Of a stretch of 64,000 nucleotides of DNA, positions 20,947 to 32,116 are shown piece after piece; position 1 is the stretch's first letter, and the number at the start of each line of letters is the position of its first letter. The stretch lies in assembly GCF_000143535.2 (NCBI RefSeq), contig NC_037314.1, positions 1,054,001 through 1,118,000 of the forward strand, in the 5' to 3' direction. Under the pieces are notes generated by a model. That model made no database searches. It was not told where the DNA came from and saw only the letters and a program-made list of their open reading frames with translations. The translations under genes were made by a program, and so were the position numbers. Source of the DNA: Botrytis cinerea B05.10. Lineage: Eukaryota; Ascomycota; Leotiomycetes; Helotiales; Sclerotiniaceae.

Positions 20947-22197
20947 CTACCTTTCTATCCCTTTAAGATTGGAATCATCATCCAAGTTTCCAGGCTTTGG
21001 AGATTCATTGCCAGACCCCCGTTGTATCTTTCCGGTCAAGAAGATATCCTGCTCGTCTATGCTTAACTGGCCGAAGGCTAGCATGATAGCTGCTTCTTTG
21101 GCTTCATCCTTTGCCTTCTTTTCGCGTGCTTTAGCAAGATACCCTGCCGAGCAACCCTTATCGTTAAGATAACGTTTGTAATTGGTGCACTTCCAATACA
21201 GGTACCTATCGAATTCTTCCCACTCGTAGCTACTTGCCGCTTTACGTGAGGGCTCCACAACACCGTGGGTATAAAATGATTGACAGGTTGAAGCATCGCT
21301 GGGCATATCCACATCGATGCCGAGCTGTCTCATCTGCTCTGTAAGAACATCTGACCATGTAACTTCGTCTGGATTTTCTAGCATCCACTTCAAAGTGGGT
21401 TTCTGAGTCCCACGCCACTTATGCCACTCCCACCAGTCTGGGCGATACCCTCCATGCTCCCAATCTATGATAGCGGTAACATGTCCATCTTTTACCATAA
21501 TGTTACTTCCGTCGAGATCACCATGAGAGAGTACATATTTTGCTCCTTCCTTGATGGGATAGCTCTCCTTGAACTTCGTCCTCTTTTCCTGCGAGGTGCT
21601 TAAGACCTGACCAAGACGGGGCTTTATGCGCGCCCACCATTCTTCTCGATCGGTGGTCAAGATATCCACTTTCCAATCACGAGCTCCAAAATTTGTATCT
21701 CTAAGGGGCCCGCCACCTGGAGCTTCTGGTTTTGTTGAGGTAAATTTGCGTGCTTCCGCCAGATACTCTGCCAGTTCCGTACCGATTGTTCGATGCTCCT
21801 CTAGAGTGAGATCGTGCTGAGCCTTCCTGAGTGTTATGCCAGGAACTCTCTCCATTAATTGCCAATAGCTGGTGCTATCTTCCCAGAAACGCATATCTTT
21901 TGCTACAGGAACATTTGAATTCTCGCTCAAGAATTTACTTATTGCATAGTCCGAATTAGGTGTCGGAGGATATCCACCTTCGTGTATTTGCCTTTCTTTC
22001 AAAAAGTACTTTTCGCCTAAAGACCACATACCCCTAGAGGAGTTCATTGAGACCTTGACATGACTGAAGTACGCTTCATGTTCCTGTAAGCTGGAGTTTA
22101 ATCCACAGACGTGACAAAGCAAGAAGTCTGGACTTTTTGGGCGGTGGAGCTTCAACTCTTCTTGTGTCGTTCCCTCAAAAGGTTTATATAAAGTCAT
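20947..22197 (-). CDS. APH-family phosphotransferase-like protein
   Basis: This 416-residue protein has the aminoglycoside-phosphotransferase/choline-kinase fold signature common in fungal multigene families, whose substrates are mostly unknown. Seen are WSLGEKYFLKER (candidate ATP-binding Lys), LMERVPGITLRKA (hinge-like), the catalytic loop HGDLDGSNIMV (about residue 225) and the metal-binding IIDWEHGGYRPDWWEW (about 243). The catalytic Asp, Asn and second Asp are all present, so it may be an active kinase. The last 80 residues are a charged, Lys/Glu-rich extension beyond the fold. There is no signal peptide. The ATG at 22197 is the first in frame. A 65-bp tandem repeat lies 200-400 bp upstream. 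The gene sits alone in a gene-poor stretch, which suggests an accessory gene. Confidence 0.8.
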   Translation of the reverse strand: MTLYKPFEGTTQEELKLHRPKSPDFLLCHVCGLNSSLQEHEAYFSHVKVSMNSSRGMWSLGEKYFLKERQIHEGGYPPTPNSDYAISKFLSENSNVPVAKDMRFWEDSTSYWQLMERVPGITLRKAQHDLTLEEHRTIGTELAEYLAEARKFTSTKPEAPGGGPLRDTNFGARDWKVDILTTDREEWWARIKPRLGQVLSTSQEKRTKFKESYPIKEGAKYVLSHGDLDGSNIMVKDGHVTAIIDWEHGGYRPDWWEWHKWRGTQKPTLKWMLENPDEVTWSDVLTEQMRQLGIDVDMPSDASTCQSFYTHGVVEPSRKAASSYEWEEFDRYLYWKCTNYKRYLNDKGCSAGYLAKAREKKAKDEAKEAAIMLAFGQLSIDEQDIFLTGKIQRGSGNESPKPGNLDDDSNLKGIER

Positions 22198-25100
22198 TAT
22201 CTTTGTAAACAGTGATACAATTTAACTTGAATTGCGCCCTTGAGAGTAGCTGGTTGGACTTGAGATTTCTCGGTGGGTTTGTTGTGCTGCGGGGGAAGTA
22301 TACCACACATATATAGAGCAATTAAAACAAAGAAATGAAATTTAAAGGCACAAAACTGCTTTTGTGCTGGATAACACAAAGAATGAGATCAACATAATTC
22401 AGCTCTCTTTAATTCTAACCCCGTTTCTTTGATAGAGAGGATGAGAGACTATATTAACACATTCCAGCTCTCTTTAATTCTAACCCCATTTCTTTGATAG
22501 AGAGGATGAGAGACTATATTAACACATTCCAGCTCTAGTTAATTCCAAATCCGTTTCTGTAATAGAGATGATGAGAAAGTATGTCAATAATTTCCAACTC
22601 TCTTTGTTAAATACATTAAGAATTCGTTCTTGTTGCTCAATCCCCTATGTCATGAAAGCCAATTCCATCGACTACAGAAAGGTAAATCAGAGAATAACTG
22701 ATCCTGAAAGAATTCACTATCTTGCATATACACTAGCTACCATTGGTAATTAAGAGATACGTCTTCCCATGGTTTCATCAATCTTGCTAGTAAGGTTTCC
22801 TCTCTCGTAGAGCCTTTTGTATCTCAGAGAGGGGGTTGCAGAATGATTGTGATAAGGCTTGGCATAAGCTCAACACCACATGAACGTAATCCCGATCATG
22901 TCGAATCTTTGCCTCCGCAATTAAGATCTTGAATCATTTTCAATATTGTTTTTCATCAATACAACCGTCTACAAAGATTTATGAGGTAAACAAAAATAAA
23001 ATAATTCGAATCCGAGAACTTCAAGTTCTTGAAAGATGATTTTCGTTGAAATATGTTAGAAATATCACCGTTAGGATTAGTATTCCTATCCAGAGACTAA
23101 ATCAGGTATATAAGAGAGTTTCCTGAGATTTTCGTGTTAATATGGTAGTCATCACATTGAAAGCTTCCATATACCGCCGTCAACAAGCGAAGGTGGGAAC
23201 TAGGAGGGAGACAAAGACGATTTTCAAAATAGTGGTTCCAAAATCATGATGATGTCAGTGCTCAAGGTGTCGATATACCACTGGAAGCTCAATTAAGACG
23301 TGTGTCTGAGAACGGCCATCCATCAGTTTAATTTCACCAATTACTATCACATGCTTACGCGAGTTTTCTAGAACCATTCATTGTCATGGAATTTTGAGAC
23401 AATAAGGATGAATGATATCTTGGTGAACGTCTTTCACTTGCATCTTTATGAGTTATCTCTATCCTACAATGCTCTGTATGGATCGAATGGGTTGAGACAG
23501 AAGGCATGATGTGAACATCTGGAAATTTCGCGTAAGTTCTTGACAGGGGTTCTTATTCAAGGTCAGTTGAGGGAAACAGAAACATTTGAACACCTTTCTT
23601 GATTAATTCGTTCGCAACAGCATGAAATAGTGACAAAAATCCCATGGTCTAGCCAACTTATAAAAATAATAAAAAAGACATAAATCAATGCAAATGCATC
23701 GGAGCAGCACTTACATGGCAAACTACGTTAGGACATAGTATATGAAGTTTTTTGTTCGGCTAATTAATTGTGGTGAGATACACCTTCTATTTTCAAATGA
23801 TGTGATCATGAGTTTACATCTACTAATCTAAACCCCTCAAGCATTTCCTTGCCAAGTCATAGGAATCATGAGACCCTTTCATCTGAAATTGGTTGTTTCT
23901 GCTCCCATCTTGGAGTGCAAACTATTAGCCAAGGCCTCTTCTATCATTTTACCGTGATAAATAAAACATTTCTATTCTTCTGTCCTTTGCTGTAAGAAAA
24001 TCCCTGCTAGGGTCAACATAGATAGGACCAACAAGATGCGACCGAAATGCGAGAATATAATCCCCAAGAGCCCCCTCCCTAGAAAGAAGACAGACTTCTA
24101 GGAGAGGCGGAACATCACAGCATGCTTTGGCGTTATATCGTAATGGAGTCCTGATGAGGAAGCCAGGAAGCGCGTCGCACATATTTGTAGGTCTGATAAT
24201 GGCAATCCGTGGCTCACAGTCAACCAATTGGTACTTCAGAACTATGACCTGTAACATTTTAGATAATTGCAAAAATTATTTGGATCTTGGCTGTGGCTGG
24301 AAAAGGCACTGTACCGTGAGTTGGCTCGTGGCATTGAAGCGTATTGGCTGAAGCTTGTAGATAAAACTTGAATGTGTAGAAAGTTCTCCTATCCTGCTAC
24401 TTTATATACCCAACAAAGGTGTATTACAGGAAGTTTGCTCATTTGATCGGGCTTTCGAATAATAATAATAATACAGGCAGTACTATCGTATGCAATAATA
24501 CAAAGATCAACTAGCCCGAAAAAGTGAAGTAGCCAGTAGATTCGCATACGGCTGATTGCATTCTCCATTTGCAAAGAACGAGACTGGCTTTGATACAGCA
24601 ACACCATGGATTTCCTCTATCTGCCTGTGATTACCTACCTACCGAATGTGACGGTCTCCAAAACAAAGCGAGGTCTCTGGAAGATGAGCTTTCATGTTGT
24701 TCTTGGATAGCGCCAAGCACTATCATTGTCCAATAGTTCGGACTGCAACAACTTGGCAGTTAAAAGCTTCAAATCCCCAAGTAAATTCAATTGGCTGATA
24801 AATCTGGATCGCTGAATTGACTTCTGCATAGTCCGTTGCTTTAAATACAAAGAACCTATGTTCAATCTATAAACTCGGATTATCGAACACACCTGTTCAA
24901 GTCCGACCCATTTTCCAACTGATAAGATAGTCACTTTTGGCATGTTTATTTGAAAGTAAGATCAAACGCTTGAAAGTTATAATGTAGGAAAAATTCATGT
25001 GCAGTATTGAGAGAACATCCACAGGGTGTTCACATTCCCGATGTATGTGACATATGCGAATGAGACAGTTGACTTTCTGTCAACCTTTGAAAATTGAGGA

Positions 25101-25813
25101 TTCTGTATCCTCAACCATGCGGCCAAAACTCCAGATTAGGCACTGTAACTTTTTCGGAATTCGTGGAAAGATCGCAAAGAGAATTGAAAGCATGGGGGAG
25201 GAAAGTTGTTGGGGTTCAGATAGGATACTTGAGTTAGACATGAAAAGTAATGATGCGATCTTTTGAAGCAATTTTTTCGAGGCGAGATCCAGTGACATGT
25301 CGAATACTGACTTCGCCTGCTTCTGGAGGCAGAATGATGAAGTGCTTTTAGTCCAGAGACGTGCATCCTGATTCTAGCTACATGGCCTTACGTTTAAGTA
25401 GAATGTGCATGAGTATTGAAAGGATTGGGAGAGCTATCTCGTTATATTGATATTCAAATAGATAACACTAGCCACTATTTAAATTATGTCCTGGAATCGA
25501 TTTGGGCGATGAACAGTCGAATCCCAATTGTTGGGCCAACTACACTTGTGAAGATCAATCAAGTTACGTGAGTGATGTGAATGCTGGTGGAGTATTGGTT
25601 AGTTGTATGTTTTCAGGCGACGACAATATTCGAAAATCTAAAATTGGTCTGTGCTCAATAAATTTGTCGAGACGCGATATCAGCGCGCAGAGTAGTGGAA
25701 ACTTATTCAAACGGCACTACAACATTCCACTATACAGGAAAACGTTGTGTTAATTTCATTCCGGCCCTTCGCCCTTGTACCCTCCACAGCAGATATACAA
25801 GAAAGTTTCCAAT
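22198..25813. other. 3.6 kb gene-poor spacer
   Basis: Contains the 65-bp tandem repeat near its left end. ORFs such as 23949-24272 (-) and 25502-25753 (+) are short and unrecognisable. I see no transposase, reverse transcriptase or terminal repeats. The right end must include the CCT3 promoter. Confidence 0.55.
22400..22610. repeat. 65-bp tandem repeat, three units plus a fragment
   Basis: Units start at 22400, 22465, 22530 and 22595, each marked by CAGCTCT or CAACTCT. The first two differ at a single position (CCCCG versus CCCCA). The third has diverged at many sites, and the fourth keeps only about 16 bases. The spacing is exactly 65 bp each time. The array lies upstream of the APH-like gene start at 22197. 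Confidence 0.95.
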
Positions 25814-27733
25814 ATGCAGGCGCCTGTAGTAGTAATGAGTAAGTTTCGAAGGCTTTGAAGCTCTTCTGCCCACTACCCCTCACCCTCAAGAATTGACCAG
25901 AACGCTGACTATAGCTTCTAGACACCCAGAGTGGTGATAGACAAACTGGTCGAAAAGCTCAGATGTCGAATATCACCGCAGCCAAAACGTAGGAGCTCTA
26001 CACGGCACTTACCAAGCACCCCGCCATTTCAGAAAACCAGAACTGACACATAAATAGTGTCGCAGATATTATTCGATCGTGTTTAGGCCCAAAAGCCATG
26101 CTAAAGATGTTGTTGGATCCTATGGGCGGTATCGTTTTGACGAATGACGGACATGCCATTCTCAGAGAGATTGAAGTGTCACATCCTGCCGCTAAGAGTA
26201 TGATTGAGTTGAGCAGAACACAAGATGAGGAAGTTGGAGATGGGACTACTAGTGTTATTATTCTTGGTATGAAAAGCTTTTAGGAATTTGCAAGAAACGG
26301 GGCTGACAATTTCTAGCTGGTGAAATGTTGGCACAATCTCTTCCACAACTAGAAAGAAACATTCACCCTGTCGTTATTATTTCCGCTTTCAAGGCCGCAC
26401 TGAAAGATGCTCTCGAGATCATTGAGGAAATTTCCCTTCCAGTCGATATCAACGATGATAAAGCCATGTATCAACTCATCTCATCCTCAATCGGCACAAA
26501 ATTTGTTTCTAGATGGTCTGAACTCATGTGCAGCTTAGCACTCAAGGCTGTACGAACGGTAACTCACGAGATCGGAGGTGGCAAGAAAGAGGTTGACATT
26601 AAGCGTTATGCAAGAGTTGAAAAGATCCCAGGTGGAGAAATCGAAGACAGCAGAGTTTTGGATGGTGTTATGCTCAATAAAGATATTACCCACCCAAAGA
26701 TGAGACGGAGAATCGAGAACCCCAGAATTATCCTATTAGATTGCACATTGGAATACAAGAAGGGAGAATCACAGACGAACATTGAGATCAGCAAAGAGGA
26801 TGACTGGAACAAGATTTTGCAGATTGAGGAAGAGCAGGTCAAGCTTATGTGCGATTCTATCCTCGCTCTTAAGCCAGATTTGGTCATCACTGAGAAGGGT
26901 GTCTCTGGTATGTTGACTCCTCTTGTTATAGTTTGTTTTGCTAAACCGTTCTAGATCTCGCACAACATTACCTGATGAAAGGCAACGTTACTGCACTTCG
27001 ACGTGTCCGAAAAACAGATAACAACAGAATAGCTCGTGCAACTGGCGCCACTGTCGTCAACAGAGTGGACGATCTCCAGGAATCCGATGTTGGAACCCAG
27101 TGTGGCCTTTTTGAGATTGAGAAGATCGGCGACGAATACTTCACGTTTTTGACCAAATGCGAATCACCAAAGGCATGCACTATCTTACTGAGAGGTCCAT
27201 CCAAAGATATCTTAAATGAGATTGACAGAAACTTGGCTGATGCTATGGCCGTTGCACGAAATGTCATGTTCCACCCCAGATTATCACCCGGAGGAGGTGC
27301 TACTGAAATGGCTGTTGCAGTCAGACTAGGTCAACTCGCAAAGAGTATTGAGGGTGTGCAACAATGGCCGTACAAGGCTGTAGCTGAAGCCATGGAAGTC
27401 ATCCCAAGAACTTTGATTCAAAATGCCGGTCAGAGTCCAGTCAGAGTCCTCACAGCATTGAGAGCAAAGCATGCTGAGGGTGGAAGTTCATGGGGTATTG
27501 ACGGCGACAAGGGTACCTTAGTTGATATGAATGAGTACGGTGTCTGGGAGCCAGAGGCAGTCAAATTACAAAGTATTAAAACTGCAGTTGAGGTAAGTGG
27601 ATATATGCTTAATTATTGGTAAGCCTTTAGCTAATCTAATTTACAGTCCGCCTGCCTCCTCCTGAGGGTCGATGATATTTGCAGCGCAAAAGCCGCAAGA
27701 GCACCTGGTGCACCTGGCGGTGGGGAGGAATAA
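25814..27733 (+). CDS. CCT3: chaperonin TRiC/CCT subunit gamma
   Basis: Subunit of the cytosolic eight-membered-ring chaperonin that folds actin, tubulin and WD40 proteins with ATP. Six exons by reading: 25814-25838, 25922-25988, 26058-26266, 26317-26907, 26955-27592 and 27647-27733. All introns are GT..AG and frame is kept, giving 538 residues (yeast Cct3 has 534). The N-terminus MQAPVVVMNTQSGDRQTGRK and NITAAKTVADIIRSCLGPKA are typical. ATP-site motifs are LLDPMGGIVLTNDGHAIL and EEVGDGTTSVIIL. The gamma-specific middle and the ATP-binding MFHPRLSPGGGATEMAVAV follow. The last exon ends APGAPGGGEE. Long-range identity to Cct3 is clear throughout. Confidence 0.96.
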
Positions 27734-27971
27734 ACCTTCCAATGTCAGTGTATAAAAAAGTGATGATAATATGGTTGATCATACCCTTTTAGCCATAGCA
27801 TGGAGCTCACGGTTAATGATTGCATGTTCCTGTTTATGACAATGAATAGATATCAAGCCAATACACCATCTTTGGCCACTCTTTCCAATACCTATGAAAA
27901 TTCTGACTGTGCAGGAATCTGAAATCACTGGTGAAGTTGAGCTTTTCCGAACTCGAATTATCCATCAGTCA

Positions 27972-28565
27972 TCAATCATCATCGTGGATGATAACGCCGA
28001 CTTGTTCCTGTGCCTCTCCAACAGTATTTGACCCAGATACCTCATTGACATCATCTCCTCTAACATTTGCATCAATCCTAGGCATGAATTTTCCTGCTTG
28101 CGCACCGGCAACAACGCTAGAATGGTCGCCCTTACCACTTTTCTTCTGTCTCTTCTTTTCCCTCTTCTCCCTAGCCTTTCTAGTCTTTTCGGCATCTTTC
28201 TCTTCCCTCTCCTTTTTCTCCCTTTCCCATTGCTCCGCTTCCTCTTCCTTTCTAACCTCCTCGTCCATCCCTTTCAATCTCTCATATTCCCTTCTACGAC
28301 TCGCTTTGTATACGTGAAACTCCCCCGACCCAGCTCCTGCGGAACTTCCTTGCACATTCTGCACAATTTCAGGAACAGCTCCTGTTATCCTCGTGCCTGA
28401 AGCATTTTTGTCTGTGAATTTTCCGTCCTCGGGCAAGCCGGTGGACATCAGCTTGTCGATATGAGAGGCAGTTTCCGAGCGAGGAGATATCGCACGGCGT
28501 TTCAGAGGACGCTTGGAACGAGGGTCGGCGGATGTGGGAATGGATTCGGGGATGTTTTCAGACAT
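27972..28565 (-). CDS. PRKR-interacting protein 1 / DUF1168 family, spliceosome-associated
   Basis: Encodes 197 residues from the ATG at 28565 (MSENIPES); the frame runs a little further upstream but without an ATG. The conserved core is [20 protein letters not shown], followed by a long Lys/Glu-rich predicted coiled coil (about residues 110-155). This matches PRKRIP1-type proteins, which in human are components of the catalytic-step spliceosome and bind double-stranded RNA. It is small, basic and probably nuclear. It converges on CCT3 (238 bp between stops) and is divergent from the phosphatase gene at 29085. A splicing role here is by family, not shown. Confidence 0.85.
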   Translation of the reverse strand: MSENIPESIPTSADPRSKRPLKRRAISPRSETASHIDKLMSTGLPEDGKFTDKNASGTRITGAVPEIVQNVQGSSAGAGSGEFHVYKASRRREYERLKGMDEEVRKEEEAEQWEREKKEREEKDAEKTRKAREKREKKRQKKSGKGDHSSVVAGAQAGKFMPRIDANVRGDDVNEVSGSNTVGEAQEQVGVIIHDDD

Positions 28566-29084
28566 TGTTGAAAATGCTTTGATCAATGACTATGTGACCG
28601 TCTGTTTTTAAGCAAGACTTTCCGGTCTGATGTCTTTATTGCGTTTTTGCTGCTGGTATTGTATTGAATTGCGGACAACGGCTGCAATGTTTACTATATG
28701 GTAGCTGTTTTGAGGTTTGAAGAATAAGGTTTTGTTTAATTTGGGAGTTTAGATTCTGCAGCCTTGTCGCCAACCCCTGACTAATCTACAGCCTGGGCCA
28801 GGCCCGCCAACTTTTGAAATGCCATTTATATGTTTCGTCACATCAAAATTGCGTTGCGATAAGACGATAACGAACGATCGTTAGGAGAGGGGTGGCAACT
28901 TGAAACAACTCACACGGTATTCCCCCTGGGCATTGTTACAGAATCTAATTAAGCCTCCTTTCTATTGATCTTACAAATACCAGATAGTACTTCCTTAGCT
29001 TCCGTTCCGTTGTTCCTCAGACATTTCTTACTACGAAAGCATAAGAATTCTGGAACGGAAGACTATGGTTTTTGATTTGCCAAC
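28566..29084. promoter_or_regulatory. divergent promoter region (PRKRIP1-like / Det1-like)
   Basis: A 519-bp region between two divergent starts, so both promoters should lie here. A GGGTGGCAACT segment near 28890 resembles the yeast Rpn4 site GGTGGCAAA, but neither neighbour is a proteasome gene and the match is imperfect. Confidence 0.5.
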
Positions 29085-30716
29085 ATGGGAAAACCTCGTA
29101 TGATCATCTTGATTAGACATGCTCAATCAGAGGGAAACAGTATGTTCCCACGATTCCTTCATGCACGAGGCTGCCAGCCTTGTTATGGATATCTAGCTAA
29201 CCTATCCAGAAAACCGTGATATTCATCAAACTATACCCGATCACAGAGTAAAGCTCACCCCCGAAGGCTGGACACAAGCTCATGAAGCTGGTTTGCAACT
29301 GCGAAACCTCTTACGTCCAGATGACACCCTGCACTTCTTCACTTCCCCCTATCGAAGGACCCGCGAAACTACAGAGGGCATTTTGTCTACCCTGACTTCC
29401 GATTCGCCGAGCCCTTCTCCGTTTCCAAGGCACTCTATAAAAGTATATGAAGAGCCCCGCCTTCGTGAGCAGGACTTTGGTAACTTTCAGCCTTGTAGTG
29501 CGGAAATGGAGAGAATGTGGCAAGAGAGAGCAGATTATGGGCACTTTTTCTATCGGATCCCAAATGGAGAGAGTGCGGCGGATGCATATGATAGGGTGAG
29601 TGGTTTTAATGAGAGTCTATGGAGACAATTTGGGGATGACGATTTCGCAAGCGTTTGTGTTCTAGGTATGTTCTAGCATTCACGTATATTATAATATCCC
29701 TAACGTGATGGGTGGCAGTGACTCACGGACTCATGTCTCGTGTTTTTCTGATGAAATGGTATCATTTTTCCGTTGAGTACTTTGAAGATCTTCGAAATGT
29801 CAATCACTGCGAGTTCCTTATTATGCGCAAATCGAATGATTCCGGGAAGTACATATTAGAAAATCAACTACGCACATGGTCTCAACTGAAGCAAGAGCGT
29901 CTAGCGATTGCCGCCGCAACTAAAACACTTTCTTCAACACCCGAAAATGGGCAAACTTCTGGAAAGGACAAAGAGAAGGAGAGTAGACTACTAGGAGCCG
30001 GTCGCTCACCTGCGGGTTCTTCTAGCCCAATACCAACACATAAAAGATGGGGTGGCTGCCCAAATGGCTGCGACCATGGGAAGCATTACTACAAAAAGGA
30101 AAACTCCATGCATGCCATGCAACTAAACGGTCGTCCAATCGCATTGGCATCCGCTTCATCCACGCACATAGAGACAATCGCAGCCCGTCGACCCGCAGCC
30201 CGTCGCTGGCAATCTTCCTCCGACGAAGACGAGGACGATCCAAGAGGGAAATCGGGGCCACCTGAATTAGATGTTCAAAAGAGTCTCGAAGAAACCGTTA
30301 GCAGTCCCGATGGAACACCAAGCTTCATTAGCATAGAAGATCGACTAGGTAGTCGCATTCGAAGTCCTAATGATCTACTTGGCATACGCCATGCGGGAAG
30401 AGATGGAGGTGGGAGCGCTAGTGGTGCTAATAGCGATGCCGAATTTAGCGCAGAAGAAGATGTTAGAAAGAGATTAGCAAAAGGGCGAAACCGGAATAAC
30501 GGGTTGGGAATCTCAGTGTTATCGCAGAAATTAACGAGAGAAGAATCCGATGGGATGGGAAAGGGAGTCAAGGCTGATGCTTTGGGAGATCAAAGTGATG
30601 ATGGGGATGACGATGCTGGAGGACAGAGTGATGAGGGTGGTGAGCCGAGTCCCAAATTACTTGAGATTCAACAAGCTGAAATATTGGACAAAAGTATCCG
30701 GGGGAGCGTCTACTAA
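29085..30716 (+). CDS. histidine phosphatase (phosphoglycerate mutase-like), Det1-related
   Basis: Exons 29085-29139, 29210-29665 and 29719-30716 give 502 residues. The start MGKPRMIILIRHAQSEGN carries the catalytic histidine in a RHA variant of the RHG motif. SPYRRTRETTEG, EEPRLREQDFGNFQ and the second catalytic motif VTHGLMSRVFLM follow, so all branch-1 histidine phosphatase landmarks are present. The catalytic part ends near residue 221. Yeast Det1, an acid phosphatase linked to sterol transport, is the likely relative. The last 280 residues are Ser/Asp/Gly-rich and apparently disordered, with SSDEDEDD, an SPDGTPSF stretch and NDLLGIRH. The tail is probably regulatory. Substrate is unknown. 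An out-of-frame ATG at 29074 precedes the start. Confidence 0.85.
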
Positions 30717-32116
30717 GTCTAAATTGTGAAAAGAAAAAAATGACAGGGATAGGAAAGATAATCATAACTTTGGGGTTTTGGATATCGGACGAGAAGGCAT
30801 ACATGATAAGCGTAAAAGTTCACGGTAATCCTACATATCGAATGAACGAATGAACGAATGAAAAAGACGAGACGGTTACAATTCACGTACATCTTGGACC
30901 TAATAAGATGAAAACGAGGAAATGATTGGATTTAAGCACCAATACCACTACCACTCATTTTGACCCTCGCTCTCATCTCCGTGTCCATGCATCGACCAGA
31001 TTATCTGTACGCCCACCCAAATATCATTTCCCCTGTCGCCTTCCCTACTCTCTAGAACTAATCATCCTCATAATACAGTTCACTAAGTCGTCCAGAGGAC
31101 GGTCTCCAAATCATAATATACAAGTATTTGATCGCGCGCCCTTTTCCTCAAACGTGAATAAATATATACTAAAAGAGCGTTTGAATCTCAAAACGCCGGG
31201 TGATTTGAATCGAATCTCCTTTATGCTTTTATTCCCTTCTTGGCTCTGCTTGTACTTTTTCTTACTTTTTCGTGCTTTTTGAAAAGTGTATTGACTGCGT
31301 TTAAATCTGAAGATGTGCCACCGGTAAGTAGTATTCGCTTGTTGATGATGCATCTACGATCATCGATGGGAAAGTGAAAAGGAGAAAAGATCAAGGGGAA
31401 ATATCAAATGGAAAAGAAAAAGCATCATCAAACTTACCTGGACAAGGCTGGTTCACTTACTTAAACGAGGTTGATAAAGTTGGTTTACTTTCAATAGAAA
31501 CCAAATAATTTGGTAATTTCAAATTGGAAAACGTTTGAAAAGCTTTAGGTTGGAGAGCTGGAGAAAAGAAAGGGTGGGAAAGAAGAGACACTGGTGTGTG
31601 TTTCTTGCCGAATCACTTGGCCCTCGATTGAGATCTCAAGACATGTTATTTTGATCCTTCTCAGTGTATATTATAGTACAATTGTCTCCATCCGAATCCT
31701 ATTATATAGTTTGAATAGTTACGTAGAAGCTGGCTGCTATATACTACAAAGAAAGACATTGTATGAAATAATAGTCCCCATCTGAATAACTGTGTCGTGT
31801 CGCATGTCATTATATCATATCATCTCATATCGCATTCAATTCCCTTTTGGTTCATTAATGCTGCCAGAACACTTCCAAAGAACCAAAGAAAACTCCCGAA
31901 AATAAAGTTTATCGCACTAGCCTATCCATTGCCAGCAGTGTTCACATGTATTAAGTATTTCCACACCATTTGTATTAAACTTACCTCTCCAGCACATCCG
32001 TTTCCACTATTGAATCTCATTGTTCATTCGTTGCATCATTCTTCTCGTCCGGAGTGTTCCAACAGTCACAATTCACAATCGAGCATCGCTGGTGATTCAG
32101 CAATAAAAGGGGGTTG
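30717..32116. other. spacer between convergent genes
   Basis: 1.4 kb of AT-rich sequence containing the 3' regions of the phosphatase and the kinase-like gene. A short 8-bp repeat (AATGAACG-type, about three copies) lies near 30840. No gene is supported. Confidence 0.55.

Noticed and set aside
23949..24272. 107-codon - strand ORF in the gene-poor region
   Set aside because: Cys- and Arg-rich but unrecognisable; no splice or promoter support.
25502..25753. 83-codon + strand ORF upstream of CCT3
   Set aside because: Lies in the CCT3 promoter region and has no recognisable features.
18001..25813. RIP-degraded transposon remains
   Set aside because: Moderately AT-rich, but no recognisable transposase or reverse transcriptase frames or terminal repeats; composition alone is insufficient.
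28890..28902. PACE-like (Rpn4) proteasome-control element
   Set aside because: Imperfect match and located between two non-proteasome genes.
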